64,000 nt of DNA. It comes from Linyphia triangularis. Lineage: Eukaryota; Arthropoda; Arachnida; Araneae; Linyphiidae. The notes below the pieces were generated by a model. The model saw only the letters and a list, made by a program, of their open reading frames with translations, was not told where the DNA came from and made no database searches. Made by a program: the position numbers and the translations under genes. Location of the stretch: positions 63,588,714-63,652,713 of the forward strand of contig OZ021732.1 in NCBI GenBank assembly GCA_963978545.1, in the 5' to 3' direction. Shown one piece after another: positions 1 to 11,410 of the stretch (the stretch's first letter is position 1; each line of letters starts with the position of its first letter).

Positions 1-1362
1 TAAGCATCATAAGCAAGTATTAAACGTTATCTTATTAAGTACAGGTTTTCTACTTTTTAATTTTGATTTTACTATTGTAAATTTTTACTTAAACTCATTT
101 ATGTATTTGAATAATTCACAACTCCACAATTTATAATGGTAAGTTATTACTTTAACTGTAATGTTGCTCTATACCTTGAGGGAAATAGTATTTTGTGCTA
201 TGCTCTTGTTTTAACAATAGTAAGTTTATAAATTATTTTTTTACGATTATGAGGTTACATATACGTTATAATGTCAATATTTTAGAACAACATCTTGATA
301 TTACTACAGTTTTAATTAAATGGTTACGCTACTTAACACAATTACAACTCTATAATACAATACTACCACGATCTGGTTAGAAACAGTACTGTACACTCTT
401 CAGAATTTCTCTATTCAAAATAAATATATTATTTTCAAAGTCAAATAAAGAATATAAAACGTAGCTTGTAGAAATTACCAAATGAGTTGACATGAGGTCT
501 GGAATTGCTTCCGAAACGATCGTTTCGAGTCCAACAGGAAAGAGGTCTCAACTTGAAGAGATGTGGGGAGTCAAAAAAGATTCTGCGATCTGTTCTGAAT
601 TGTTTTAAAAAAATACCTTAGTTATAATAAGAAGGAAGAAACAGTCTATCCACATTTAATTATAAAAACTTCTATTTATAAAGAAGTTTCATTTTATAAT
701 CTGAATTTATAATTAATATTTAATTAAATTGGCTGTATGTTTGCACACAAAAAATCAGAATGCTAAAATCTTATAATGTATCAAAAAGTACCAAAGAATC
801 AAAACATCACTCAGAAAAATGCAATGAAAATTATTGAAAGCATTTGTAAAAAATCATATTCGATTAACAGTTTTAAGGACTAAAATTTATTCTACATTTT
901 TAAAATATGACGTTATCTACAATGCCTACTTTTTATAAGAATGCACATTGTTCTGCGTTAAGAATTTTATTCAAGTGTTTTATTCAACAATTTATACAGT
1001 TCCCAATTAATCAAATTGTACTACAATACGCCTCAAGCTATATCGAACATGAATGATTGGATTTAAATCATTGAAATGGTTTGATGTATATATAGGAGTG
1101 AAGTAAATGTTTTTGGATCGCTTTTTTATAGCAATAAATTGATGAATGAGACATAAATATCCATAACCACTAACCTCAAAATCAATATCTCATTTGATTA
1201 GACTTTCAAATATATAAGACAAATAATTGCAATAAAAAGTTATAATTTTAATATATCATGATGATTTCATGCAATCCAGTACACCAATCCATCATATTGC
1301 ATACCAAGGCAAAATATTTTATACCACCAGGTGCTCTTTACTGGAATAAATATCCTAACAAA
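1..1362. other. AT-rich non-coding stretch
   Basis: I see no coding exon, repeat family or RNA gene here. Open frames are short and of AT-rich composition. It may be an intron or the 3' side of the channel gene that lies at 2977-5657 on the minus strand, whose later exons I could not find. Confidence 0.5.
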
Positions 1363-1786
1363 AACATCTCTGTAAAAAGGTGCCAATTTCTCCATGTAAT
1401 GATTACGGAGGTGAAAAGTATTGAGATCTAGAGTAGAGCCAAATTTAAAGTTGTTGTAAATTACGGGCAATGAAAAGTAGTTAAAAAATTTTCGCAAAGT
1501 CAAAATTCCCCTGCATAGGCCTAAATATTTGGCTGCAAAAATATTTATGACGCTTGGCCATTACGTATTCTGCTTCACTGACGCTTAATGGGCAAGTCAC
1601 ACATGCATTTTTGTAGATATATATTCAGGCCTATGCGGGAAAATTTTGACTTTGAGGTAAAAATGTTACTAATTTTCATTGCCCGTAATTTACAACAACT
1701 TTAAACTTGGCTCTGATCTCAATACTTTTCAAGACCGTAATCATTACATGAATAGCTTGGCGCCTTTTTACAGAGTTTTTTTGGTT
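1363..1786. repeat. Imperfect inverted repeat, arms about 160 bp
   Basis: The arm at 1363-1527 is the reverse complement of 1621-1786 with roughly 85% identity by eye. Shared blocks include attacgggcaatgaaaa and gtaatgattacgg. The spacer is about 95 bp. No clear target duplication is visible, so it could be a decayed fold-back MITE or a local inverted duplication. Confidence 0.6.
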
Positions 1787-2341
1787 GGGATTTCATTGCT
1801 TTTTTTTTAAAGTACTAATTTAAAATTTATTATTTATTTGAACAACAATAACTAGTTTAAGATGTTTGGTATTCATAATTTTTAAATGGTATTTCCTGGG
1901 ATTGAAAGAGTTAAGCATACATGTTTTTTTTGGTTTTTACTTATTATACAGTCCGACCGTTGACAAACTTTTTGATGGCGGTGAACTACGAGATCTATAT
2001 AATTAGTCGACATCTTTATTTTTTTAATTATTATTTGGTTTTAATGAAGTTTTTAAAAAAAATTCTAAACAACATCTAATTAGCGGAGAATCACTCGAGA
2101 TTTTTCTAAGAAGTTAAATTTACCGGACCGCAATCCATGACATACTTATGCATTCAATATGAATGAGGATAATATAAAATTATTTTAAATAAATATTTTA
2201 TTCAAATATTAAAAAAAAAGCACCCAGAGAGACGACTGCAAGTTTAGATATCCCATCTAAACATCCGTCTAATTTTTCATAGAATATATAGAAGTACTAA
2301 TAAATTAATAATATACTGATTTACTGTGGTAAAAATGGCAG
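1787..2341. other. Non-coding stretch, nothing recognised
   Basis: AT-rich with poly-T and poly-A runs. No exon or repeat is recognised. Confidence 0.4.
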
Positions 2342-2706
2342 AAACTATTCAAAAATTGACTTGAAATGAGTTAAACTAAATGCGATTGACAAATATTTTG
2401 TCAAATAATGAGTATTCATTTTGATTTGGTAGCCCACGGCCATTTCATTTTCAATTAAGAAGGTTGAAGACGATTGGTCTTCCCTGCTATCAGCAACGTA
2501 GTGTTTATTGCCGAATTGGCTCACTTTTAAAAGCTGTAAGTATTTAACGCCAGAAAAAAACGAATCATCTGCCACATTCTTAATTGAAAATTAAGGAATG
2601 GTGGGTTACCAAATAAAAAAATAATTCTCATTAGTTGGCAAGTAAGACATATTTGGCAATCAGATTTAATTCACCTCATTTCAAGTTGATTTTTGAATAA
2701 TTGTTG
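2342..2706. repeat. Fold-back (MITE-like) element, about 365 bp
   Basis: Arms at about 2342-2473 and 2570-2706 are reverse complements; for example ttgacttgaaatgag on the left pairs with ctcatttcaagttga on the right, and ttttcaattaag occurs in both arms. The loop is about 100 bp. It lies downstream of exon 3 of the channel gene, probably in an intron. A 76-codon minus-strand frame inside is explained by the repeat and is not called as a gene. Confidence 0.6.
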
Positions 2707-2976
2707 TCATTTTTGACCCGGTAATTTAGTATATTCATAAACTGCAATCATTTAACATTTCATTAAAAAATTTAAAATGAAATTATGAATACTTAAACTT
2801 GAAGTCGCCACTCGAAGTAAAGTTCATGCAAAATTTTTATTACAATAGTTACTAATATGCAAGAATCAATAACTAATCTCAAAACTTAACAATGAGTGCT
2901 CACGTAACTTGTACTTCGTAGTAGTACAAAAAAAAAAAAAAAAAAAAATCGATAAATATTGAAGAAATGTTCTTAC

Positions 2977-5657
2977 TTTCTAGAATAGTAAGCATTAAAA
3001 TTTAAACTTTCCTGTCCCAATTCTTCGATATCTTTCTTCGTAAGCTGATGCGAAGTGGAATTCGGTGAATAATACATTTCTTTAGGAATCTAAAAAATAT
3101 TCTTAATGCATTTTATAAATGAAAGTCAATGCATAGGATAAAATATACGATATAAAAGTATAAAATAATTTGAAATATTTATGGTATAACTGTAAAAATA
3201 GAGACTAAACATAGTTGTGTTAAAAACTGCCTTATTTCTACATTCTTTTGAGTTTCTGACTATATTGTCAGGTTTCAAATAACCTCCTGACTCTGTGAAA
3301 CTTGGACAAATATTTTTTACTCAACTGCGTTCTGTGATTCAACTTGAGAGAACAAAACTCCAATCGTAAACATGTAAATAAAAAAGGAAATTTAATGTAA
3401 CACAGACATTTCATCGAATCTGCCTCGTACGTTTGGAAAGCATTACTATTTTTTAGTTAACTTCGTTGGTGAAAATCAAAACATTTTTTAACCCTTTTAA
3501 TATAATGGACCATGCCTAGTCTCCCCTAACGCTTTGTTTAGTAATTGGTGAATGCACTTTTATATCTGTGTACCAAAGTTACAAAATTATTTTAAGCTTC
3601 AGCAACTCATCTCGTATCAACACAGTTAATCCCAATACATCTTTAAAAACAAATTTTGAATAGTCATCTAATCACAAACTAGCATTTAATTTTTCCGCTT
3701 ATGAAAATTGATTTCGACAACTCCAGTAATACAACTACGCTTAGCAATGTCACTTGACATTGGCCAATACAGTTGTGGAACGTTGTAAACCGGTCGTTGT
3801 TATCAATATTGGCTAATCTCACCCAGTACTCTGGATAAAATATACCAGAAGTTTTGAAATATTGATGCACAGTTTAAAAATTTGAATATTTTATCCATAA
3901 AAAATGTTGGAGGGCAAAAAAATATATTTTGTAATGTTTTTGACATGTCTACTTATACAAAATGGCGTATTTTTTAACGATGCTCGGGTTTCGGCCAGAA
4001 TTGTACCAATATTCCAGAACCTCTATTTTCGACATTGACCAATACTGATGTACTATCTAGAAATGATTTGCATATAATGTGATATAAGTAAATAGAAGAT
4101 AAAATTTTAAAAGCATTTGTTACTATTTATTATTTTTTATGTTTTTTAAAGTAATCCTTAGAGAAATCATCATTTACAAATGAATTAAATTGAAGATATC
4201 TCATTGTAACTGGCAAAGAAACTCACCAAAAAATCCGTCATGTTCTTTGTACAATAATGTGGTCTTGTAGTGCAAAATGATTTAATATCTTGTGGCTTCT
4301 CACATCTTTTTGGATATTTTGTACAGTATTTACTTCTTTGAACCCTGAAAGATATTTGTGATACATAGTATATTCCTGAAAAATACTTTGATGAATGCAA
4401 GGCAGAAGAGAGAGTGAGATCGAAAATGTATTATTTTTACAATTAAGGGTCTTTTCTTGCAGAAAGGCTCATATTGTGGCGTTTCGTATCTATTTGGACA
4501 ATATTTGCTACTTGCAATATTGAAGGATATTTATAAAATCAATAAAAAACTTTATTTTATTAATTCTATAAGACAGATTTTTAATACAGAGATTTTTTCG
4601 AAACATAATGATAAATTTTAAAATGTGTAACTGCGTATTGTACAGAAAAAATTTCCTTTTACTTTAAAACTTACTATATGGTCTTTTGAACACGTAAAGT
4701 ACTCCAAAAATATTGTGATCGTGACCAATTAGAAAATACTGGTGGTAGTTATTCTCCATAGTTACGAAAAATCTCAGCAAATTCAAGTAACCCTTTCTAA
4801 CACATATTTTGAAAATTAAAAAAAAAAGTAGAAGAATGTGGCAAAATCATATGAAAATGAAACCGTGACACTTTTCAAATCTATTTTGAATGGTTCATTA
4901 GAAGAAAAAAATTAATACATAGTTATTTATTAATATTTCATTTAGAACACTTTTTAACATTTTGGAAAAATAAAGAGTTGTACATAAACTTTAAGCAGTC
5001 TTGTACTCCTAGCAAATAATGTATTGTGCATGAATGCAAGTAAAAAATTGGTGTCCATTTTGACGAACTTTAATAAAAAAGATTCGACCCATTTTGAATG
5101 CAACATCTTCTTATAAGAGATGTTTTGTGAAATCAAATAAGTAAATTTAAATATTTTGTATCTTATTACATTTGTTTGGAAACTTTGTACAACACTTTAC
5201 GCATTGGACCCTAAAAATTACTCGTGAAATTATTAAATTTTCTGAAAAATAATTTAATGAACCCATTTTCTAAACAATTGTGAAAGTGCAAGTCAACAAT
5301 ATTAACGATCTCTTTGGACACTTCAAGTCTACCCCATAGCTTCATGAGAGATTCTAGAATGTAATAGGAATCTTTAAAGGAATCCTTAACTATAACTCAC
5401 GGGTTAGTATTGCACACGGTGAATGCCGGTGACACGAACTCTTTGGGCTTTTCTACTTCTATGCTGATAATTGTAGGGTGAGAGAAGAAATGAAAGAGAT
5501 ATTCCGTCATTTGACAAGCGAATCCTGCAGCACAGAAGACAAAGATAATGATCTTGAGAATCCTGCAAAGAATCCTCTTCTTTGATGTCCTTCTTCCTTC
5601 ATATCCGTCGTACGACTCCGTCATCGTGTATGAATCCCAATGTGTCTTCGAGTCCAT
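2977..5657 (-). CDS. Degenerin/ENaC-type sodium channel, first three coding exons (partial)
   Basis: This looks like the N-terminal part of a degenerin/ENaC (pickpocket-type) cation channel subunit, a plasma-membrane protein with two membrane spans and a large cysteine-rich outer domain. Exon 1 is 5401-5657: start at 5657, a hydrophobic segment at about residues 31-52, then the family hallmark AFTVCNTNP just after the first membrane span, and donor CCC|gtgagt. Exon 2 is 4227-4344: acceptor tatctttcag, donor TTG|gtgagt, and it encodes SKYCTKYPKRC and further cysteines. Exon 3 is 2977-3089: acceptor tttag, donor AAA|gtaaga, and it encodes IEELGQESLNFN. Phases agree across both junctions (257+118 nt = 125 codons, then phase 0). 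Later exons, the second membrane span and the pore are not found in the remaining 3 kb, so the gene is either very intron-rich or truncated. Family assignment rests on motif recognition. Confidence 0.65.
3759..3844 (-). repeat. Dispersed repeat fragment, copy 1
   Basis: On the minus strand this reads tatattttatccag followed by tgggtgagattagccaata. The same words recur on the plus strand at 18341-18437. Both copies can be read in one frame (WVRLAN...NN...TTF), so it may be a decayed coding exon or a transposon fragment. The identity is not known. Confidence 0.45.
4443..4524 (-). pseudogene. Decayed copy of channel exon 2
   Basis: Read on the minus strand, this encodes ASSKYCPNRYETPQYEPFC and then KKRPL. 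It aligns with exon 2 of the channel (4227-4344), keeping the SKYC, the PQ pair and the FC...RP spacing. It lies about 100 bp upstream of that exon in transcription order. The expected acceptor is weak and one cysteine is lost, so it is probably a duplicated, inactive exon. A mutually exclusive alternative exon is less likely but possible. Confidence 0.5.
5148..5210 (-). pseudogene. Second decayed copy of channel exon 2
   Basis: It starts after an acceptor-like aatttttag with the same GGTCCAA opening as the true exon (GGTTCAA). It reads VQCVKCCTKFPNKCNKIQNI and then a stop. This matches VQRSKYCTKYPKRC...QDI of the exon at 4227-4344. The stop at 5147-5149 shows that it is dead. Confidence 0.5.
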
Positions 5658-5678
5658 TCCATCAACGTGAGAGTCTAC

Positions 5679-6459
<781 letters not shown>

Positions 6460-6665
6460 GGTCACAGCTTTTGGCGCTTCGCTCTCCGGAAGGTTCATTC
6501 CTACGCAAGACCATGCTCTCTTCGCTGGCTGAAAAGTTCATAATAAGCACAGGCTTACTTCCCTCGGTGATAGGTTCATTTCTAAGCAAGCATGGGCTAG
6601 CTTAAAGGTTCATTGCTATGTAAGCATAAGATCGCTTCACTCTCTAAAAACTAATTGCTACGTAA
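6460..6665. repeat. Degenerate minisatellite, unit about 42 bp
   Basis: About four to five diverged units share aggttcattnctangcaag and ttcgctctct-like blocks (near 6485, 6525, 6565, 6605 and 6645). The units explain the open frames on both strands here, so no gene is called. Confidence 0.6.
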
Positions 6666-6784
6666 ACCCTTAATATTAGAAGCCCTTCCCCTGTCGAGAA
6701 ACAAAACAAAAAATTCTGCAGTTAATGCAATAATACAACACCCCTTTGAGAATATTTTAGCACGTGTTTGTGAAAAGTAAAATT

Positions 6785-7215
6785 AAAAGACCAAAACTAC
6801 TTGTGTTGAAATTTTCGGAACTCTAGGCCTATTAGAAATAATTTCAGAACTATAGCCTATTAGAAATAATTTTGTAAAATACTTGTTAATTAATTAAAAA
6901 ATAAATAAAACTTTAAAATTCTGTTTTTCAAAAATCCAATTAGAAGGCCAAATCTCAGAGCAAAATTTCAGAATTACAGCCCTATTAAAAATCATTTTGT
7001 AAAACTTTGATTAATTAATTAAAAAAAAACATCAAAATTTTAAAATTTTATTTGTCAAAAATCCAATTAGAAGCCATATTAGAAATAATTTTTGTAAAAT
7101 AAGTGTGTTAATTAATTAAGAAAATTAATTAACAAATAACTAAATAAAATTTTAACATTCTGCTTTTCAAAAGTCCAATTAGAAGGCCAAAACTACTTAT
7201 ATTGAAAACCCAACA
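6785..7215 (-). repeat. Array of the ~140-bp tandem repeat, three units, minus orientation
   Basis: Repeated words are the reverse complements of the array at 32580-33480: accaaaactactt, tgaaattttcgg, ttaattaattaa, and ccaattagaaggcc. About three diverged units are present. Confidence 0.7.
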
Positions 7216-9659
7216 CAAGGGATAAGTCTGTGTCCCGTGTGTTCGCGGCTTACAATTGTATATTTCACATAGTTAAAATTAATATTTTTCGATATAACTT
7301 TGTCACCAAGTAATATTATATAAAACAAAAATTCTTATCGGTTTCGAGTAGAGCTAAATTCTCCTACTGGTACACCAGAAAATTGCCCTGAGGCATATTT
7401 ATGGATCTTGATACAACTGACCTTTCTCCAAGAAAATTATAATTGGCCAGTTAAAATGAAATTTAATAATGTACATTTTTAGCAAGATGGACAAATTATC
7501 TGAATGAGAATACCATCTTGTATCAAACATCTTTTCAATTAATGAACAACTCCATAATAATTACATATATTTATCTTATTAACATAATTAAAATAAAAAC
7601 TAATTATTTTATCGAGGGAAAAAATTAAAATTTAGGTAAATTTTTATATGATTTTTCTTATGATAATATTTTATCAGAAGATTATAGGTTAACTCCACAG
7701 TCCTTAATCAATCAAAAATTGCCCTTTAGGAATCAATAGAGAATCGTATAATAACACTCACCTCTTTTTGCACATATTCCTCCTACGCATTTATAAACAA
7801 TTGCTCTTTGTTGCTCCAGTATGCTCTTCAATATGCTGAATTAACAGATATGCTTGTAACTATCTATGCTACAAACGTATCTTTTGAAGTATGTTCCAGT
7901 CAATATACAAATTGAATATTGCAGAGCTTGCATCATCAATGTTATATAAACTAGGAAACTTACACAATGCAATTACCTTTAATATAATGGAAAACTTGTG
8001 TTAGTGCGAGCACATGAAAAAATTTTGTCATGAATAAATACAAAGCAAAAAAAAAATTACAAAGTAGAGCATAAAGGATAATTGGAAATGGATGATGGTT
8101 GAGTATGTTAGTATATAATGCAGCTCATAAAATTAATTACGAGTTTTGTTGATAGAATATGCATTAGTAAAAACGTAAAAGGGGGGGGGGAATGCAGCCG
8201 ATGGTTTGTTTGAAGGTGTGGTGAAACTAGCGCATTTTACTATGATGAGTATATTCTGTTAATAGGTAAGTAATGTGCATCAATACGGACTCTTTAATTA
8301 AAAGGGTAAATGAAAATATAAAGACTGAATAAAAAAATCATTTATTTAGCAACGTATTCAAGGAAATTTAAACAGTATAATGAAAGAAATACCTTTGAAA
8401 TATACAATGACTTTAACATTATCCATTACGAATAAATTCTTCACGGTATAATTTACTTGGTTTAACTAAACTTTTATCTAGCTCAATTCATAAAATTGTA
8501 AGCTCTCTGTGATGTTGCGAATTCAAAGTTTAGAGTTTTACACTTAAAGTTTATGTGTAGATGCAATTAGGATGTCATAATTAAAACAAGAGGCTCTCTA
8601 GAAAAAAACATGAGTAGCAAAAAAAGTATTTATCTGAGATATAGATAGTTTGAAATAGTATATAAAAGAATATCTTTATGTAAACAAACAAACTTATATT
8701 ACTATCGCACTAAGAAAGTGGGATATCTTCTACACTAGATCATTTTAAAACGTTGATCTTATAAAAAAAACTGCCGTTTCTTTTAATTAGATATTATAAA
8801 TATTTAGTTTCATTTCAATAAAATACATAAAATTAAGCAAAAATGTTCTACAGCATTTAAAAATGAAAGCAAATATTCTTTTATAGGCAAATTAGAGTAA
8901 ACTAATAATTCATAGTATGTAATCTAACACTTAATTAATAAAAGATACAAAAACCAAATAATATCATTCTGGGAAACCACTTCATCTTAAATTTATTTTC
9001 AAACAAATTACATTATAACAGATTTTCCAACTTAAAAACCACTTATATACTTGCTTTAATATGGTACATCCTGTCAGAACTTCCTAATAATACTTCTAAA
9101 TAGACATTGATTGACTGGGCCAGTTTAATTTATTAGCATACACTTGTGGAATCGTGCACAGCTTGCACATATAAAATTTCTTAGAGGAATTACTTTTTTG
9201 GAAGTTCGTTATAAATAGATATTGTGTAATATTGCTGAGAGGTATAATGAAACATGATTTGGAAAGTAGAACTTGGCACAGAACGGCACTGCTCGCGTAG
9301 TTGATCTGTCTGTCAATAAATCTTATCCCTTAAATCCATCATAGAATATCCGAATTAATATTTTTAGCATTTAAGTTGGTTTTATTAACAAATAAGGAAT
9401 ATAGTTTCTTAAAGAGAAATACTATATATTTAAAACAATACCGCATCCCCTACATGGAGTACCTTCTACAAAACTCCCTTTGCATTGAGTACCCTCTCAT
9501 AGAGTGGCAAGATATCCTTTATATACACGAAAAATACACCATCCTTAAATAACATAAGATTATACATACATTAAAGTAATAATACTTAAAAGGCATCAAC
9601 CTTCATAAAAACTATCTTAATTGTTATCTTTATTGGGATAAATATTTATTTTTTTAATT
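7216..9659. other. Long non-coding stretch, nothing recognised
   Basis: AT-rich sequence with a G9 run near 8181. No exon with good splice sites, no repeat family and no RNA gene seen on either strand. Confidence 0.4.
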
Positions 9660-10210
9660 ATCGTTATTAATATCGTCGTTGTTATTATTACCATATTCAG
9701 CATTTTCATTACTGTTTATAGGTGCAGTACTATTGTTATTATTTTTTGAGGTAGTAGTTGTAGTAATAGTTAGATTATTATTATTAATTATTGTTATTTT
9801 TATAATCACCATTAGTAGAAGTAGTAGTAGTAGTAATAGTTATATTATAATTATCATTATTATTATTGGTTGTTGTGGTCGTTATTATCATTATTGTTGT
9901 TGTTGTTATTGTTCTGTTGTTATCTGTTTCTATTATAATTAGTAGTTAGTAATAGTTGTAGTAGTAATAGTAGTAGTAGTTATATTATTATTATTACTAA
10001 TTATTATTGTAATTATTAACATCCTTATTATTAGTAGTAGTTGTAGTAGTAGCCATATAATTATTATTATTATTGTTATTATTTTTGTTGTTGTAGTTTT
10101 TGTTGCTGTTGTTATTATTATTAGTAATAGTAGTAGTAGTAGTTATATTATTATTATTATATTATTATTATTATTGTTATTATTATTATTATTAGTAGTA
10201 GTAGTAGTTA

Positions 10211-10243
<33 letters not shown>

Positions 10244-10300
10244 CATTATTGTTGTTTGTGTTACTGTTGTTATTATTATTGTTATTATTATTATTTAAAG
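9660..10300. repeat. Compound trinucleotide microsatellite (TTA/TTG/GTA), about 640 bp
   Basis: Near-continuous trinucleotide runs (tta, att, ttg, gta, agt) with interruptions. An 87-codon open frame of leucines, isoleucines and valines at 9679-9942 is a product of the repeat, not a gene. Confidence 0.9.
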
Positions 10301-10731
10301 TGTATGTATCTTTCCTCTAAATCTCGAGCTATCCTCTTAAATTTGTGGACAACCATGTAAAAAAGAGACATTTATTTTGTGTTTCTACCTACAAGCATTC
10401 CTTATTTTTGTCTGGCTTAGGAAATTAAATTGTCTTTATATCTTGATTTTTCCGTTTGCTCAGCTAAATCGTGCGTCCTAATATCTACGACAAAAGCGAT
10501 TGTGCAGTTCCACATTTGTCTTTTCCGCTCTACACGCGATAATAAGAACGATTTCGATAAGAGATTGATTGATTTGAAATCGCAAGATAACATCTTCAAG
10601 TTATATTTGAATGTTACTTAGTGATAAGTCACACATGAATTGTGTGATCCGCCTTCTTCATGGTCTGCTGTGAGCTGTTGACTTGGAAGGGCAGTTAATC
10701 TCTACGGCTTGAAGGGATTCAACAATAAGGG
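10301..10731. other. Possible 5' UTR/promoter flank
   Basis: Less AT-rich than its surroundings. Open frames of about 60 codons occur on both strands at 10417-10621 but show no domain I recognise. It may be upstream sequence of the candidate exon at 10732. Confidence 0.3.
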
Positions 10732-10809
10732 ATGAGTCATCAAGGAGTCAAGTTTCAGGTCAAAGTGACCATCAAGAGAGATGACACTAACGCACTTGTA
10801 TTTTGCAAG
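10732..10809 (+). CDS. Candidate first coding exon of an unrecognised gene
   Basis: A TAA stop lies in frame just before an ATG, followed by 26 codons (MSHQGVKFQVKVTIKRDDTN and six more) ending at a consensus donor AAG|gtaaga. Base composition is clearly richer in G and C than the flanks, as expected for coding sequence. The next exon must start in phase 0. The exon at 20406 has that phase and the one at 18911 does not, so this exon is not simply joined to the 18885 gene. I do not recognise the protein. Confidence 0.35.
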
Positions 10810-11410
10810 GTAAGACTTGTTTAAAAATAGAAACAATAGAAAAAAAAAGTTATGGATTTATAAAAAAAATAATTATTTTTTCAGAGCATATCAGAAATTT
10901 TCAAAAAAAAAAAAATCAGTGCCTCGAGTGCAACTATAAAAAAGATTTTAGTGCATCTTCAAGTGTAAATATTTATTCTTTGTGAAAATATAAAATGTTT
11001 AAAATCTATTTTCGGACCTTCTATTTTCTATATGGTTGATGTTGTATATATATTGATTACTTTTTAAAGTCAATCTTAATTAGATGGAATGTTTTCATAA
11101 ATACTTTATTGTGCGATTGAACCTGCACAAAATATTAATTTTGCATTTGTACTTTACGATAAGTACAATCAATGTTAGTAAATTATCGCAATGACATTGT
11201 TCGAAATATCTCTTTTTAAAATTCATAATGACAAAACAACCCAAGTTTTATAGATGGATCATTCTATCCATGACAAATAAACACGGCTCCCAACCCGACC
11301 CCTTCAAAATTTAATAAAATTTTGCTCACTTGTTGGGTTTATAGAGAAAAGACAAAATAGCCAATATTAGGTTTGAATGTCGTTTGGTTTTTGAAATACG
11401 AGCTTCAAAA
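10810..11410. other. Non-coding, probably intron
   Basis: AT-rich with poly-A tracts. Nothing recognised. Confidence 0.35.

Noticed and set aside
1267..1503. 78-codon minus-strand frame as a further channel exon
   Set aside because: It overlaps one arm of an inverted repeat, lacks a good acceptor and donor, and shows no channel motif.
2345..2575. 76-codon minus-strand frame as channel exon 4
   Set aside because: It lies inside a fold-back element and its reading does not continue exon 3 in the required phase with recognisable channel sequence.
9679..9942. 87-codon frame of leucine, isoleucine and valine
   Set aside because: Produced by a trinucleotide microsatellite.
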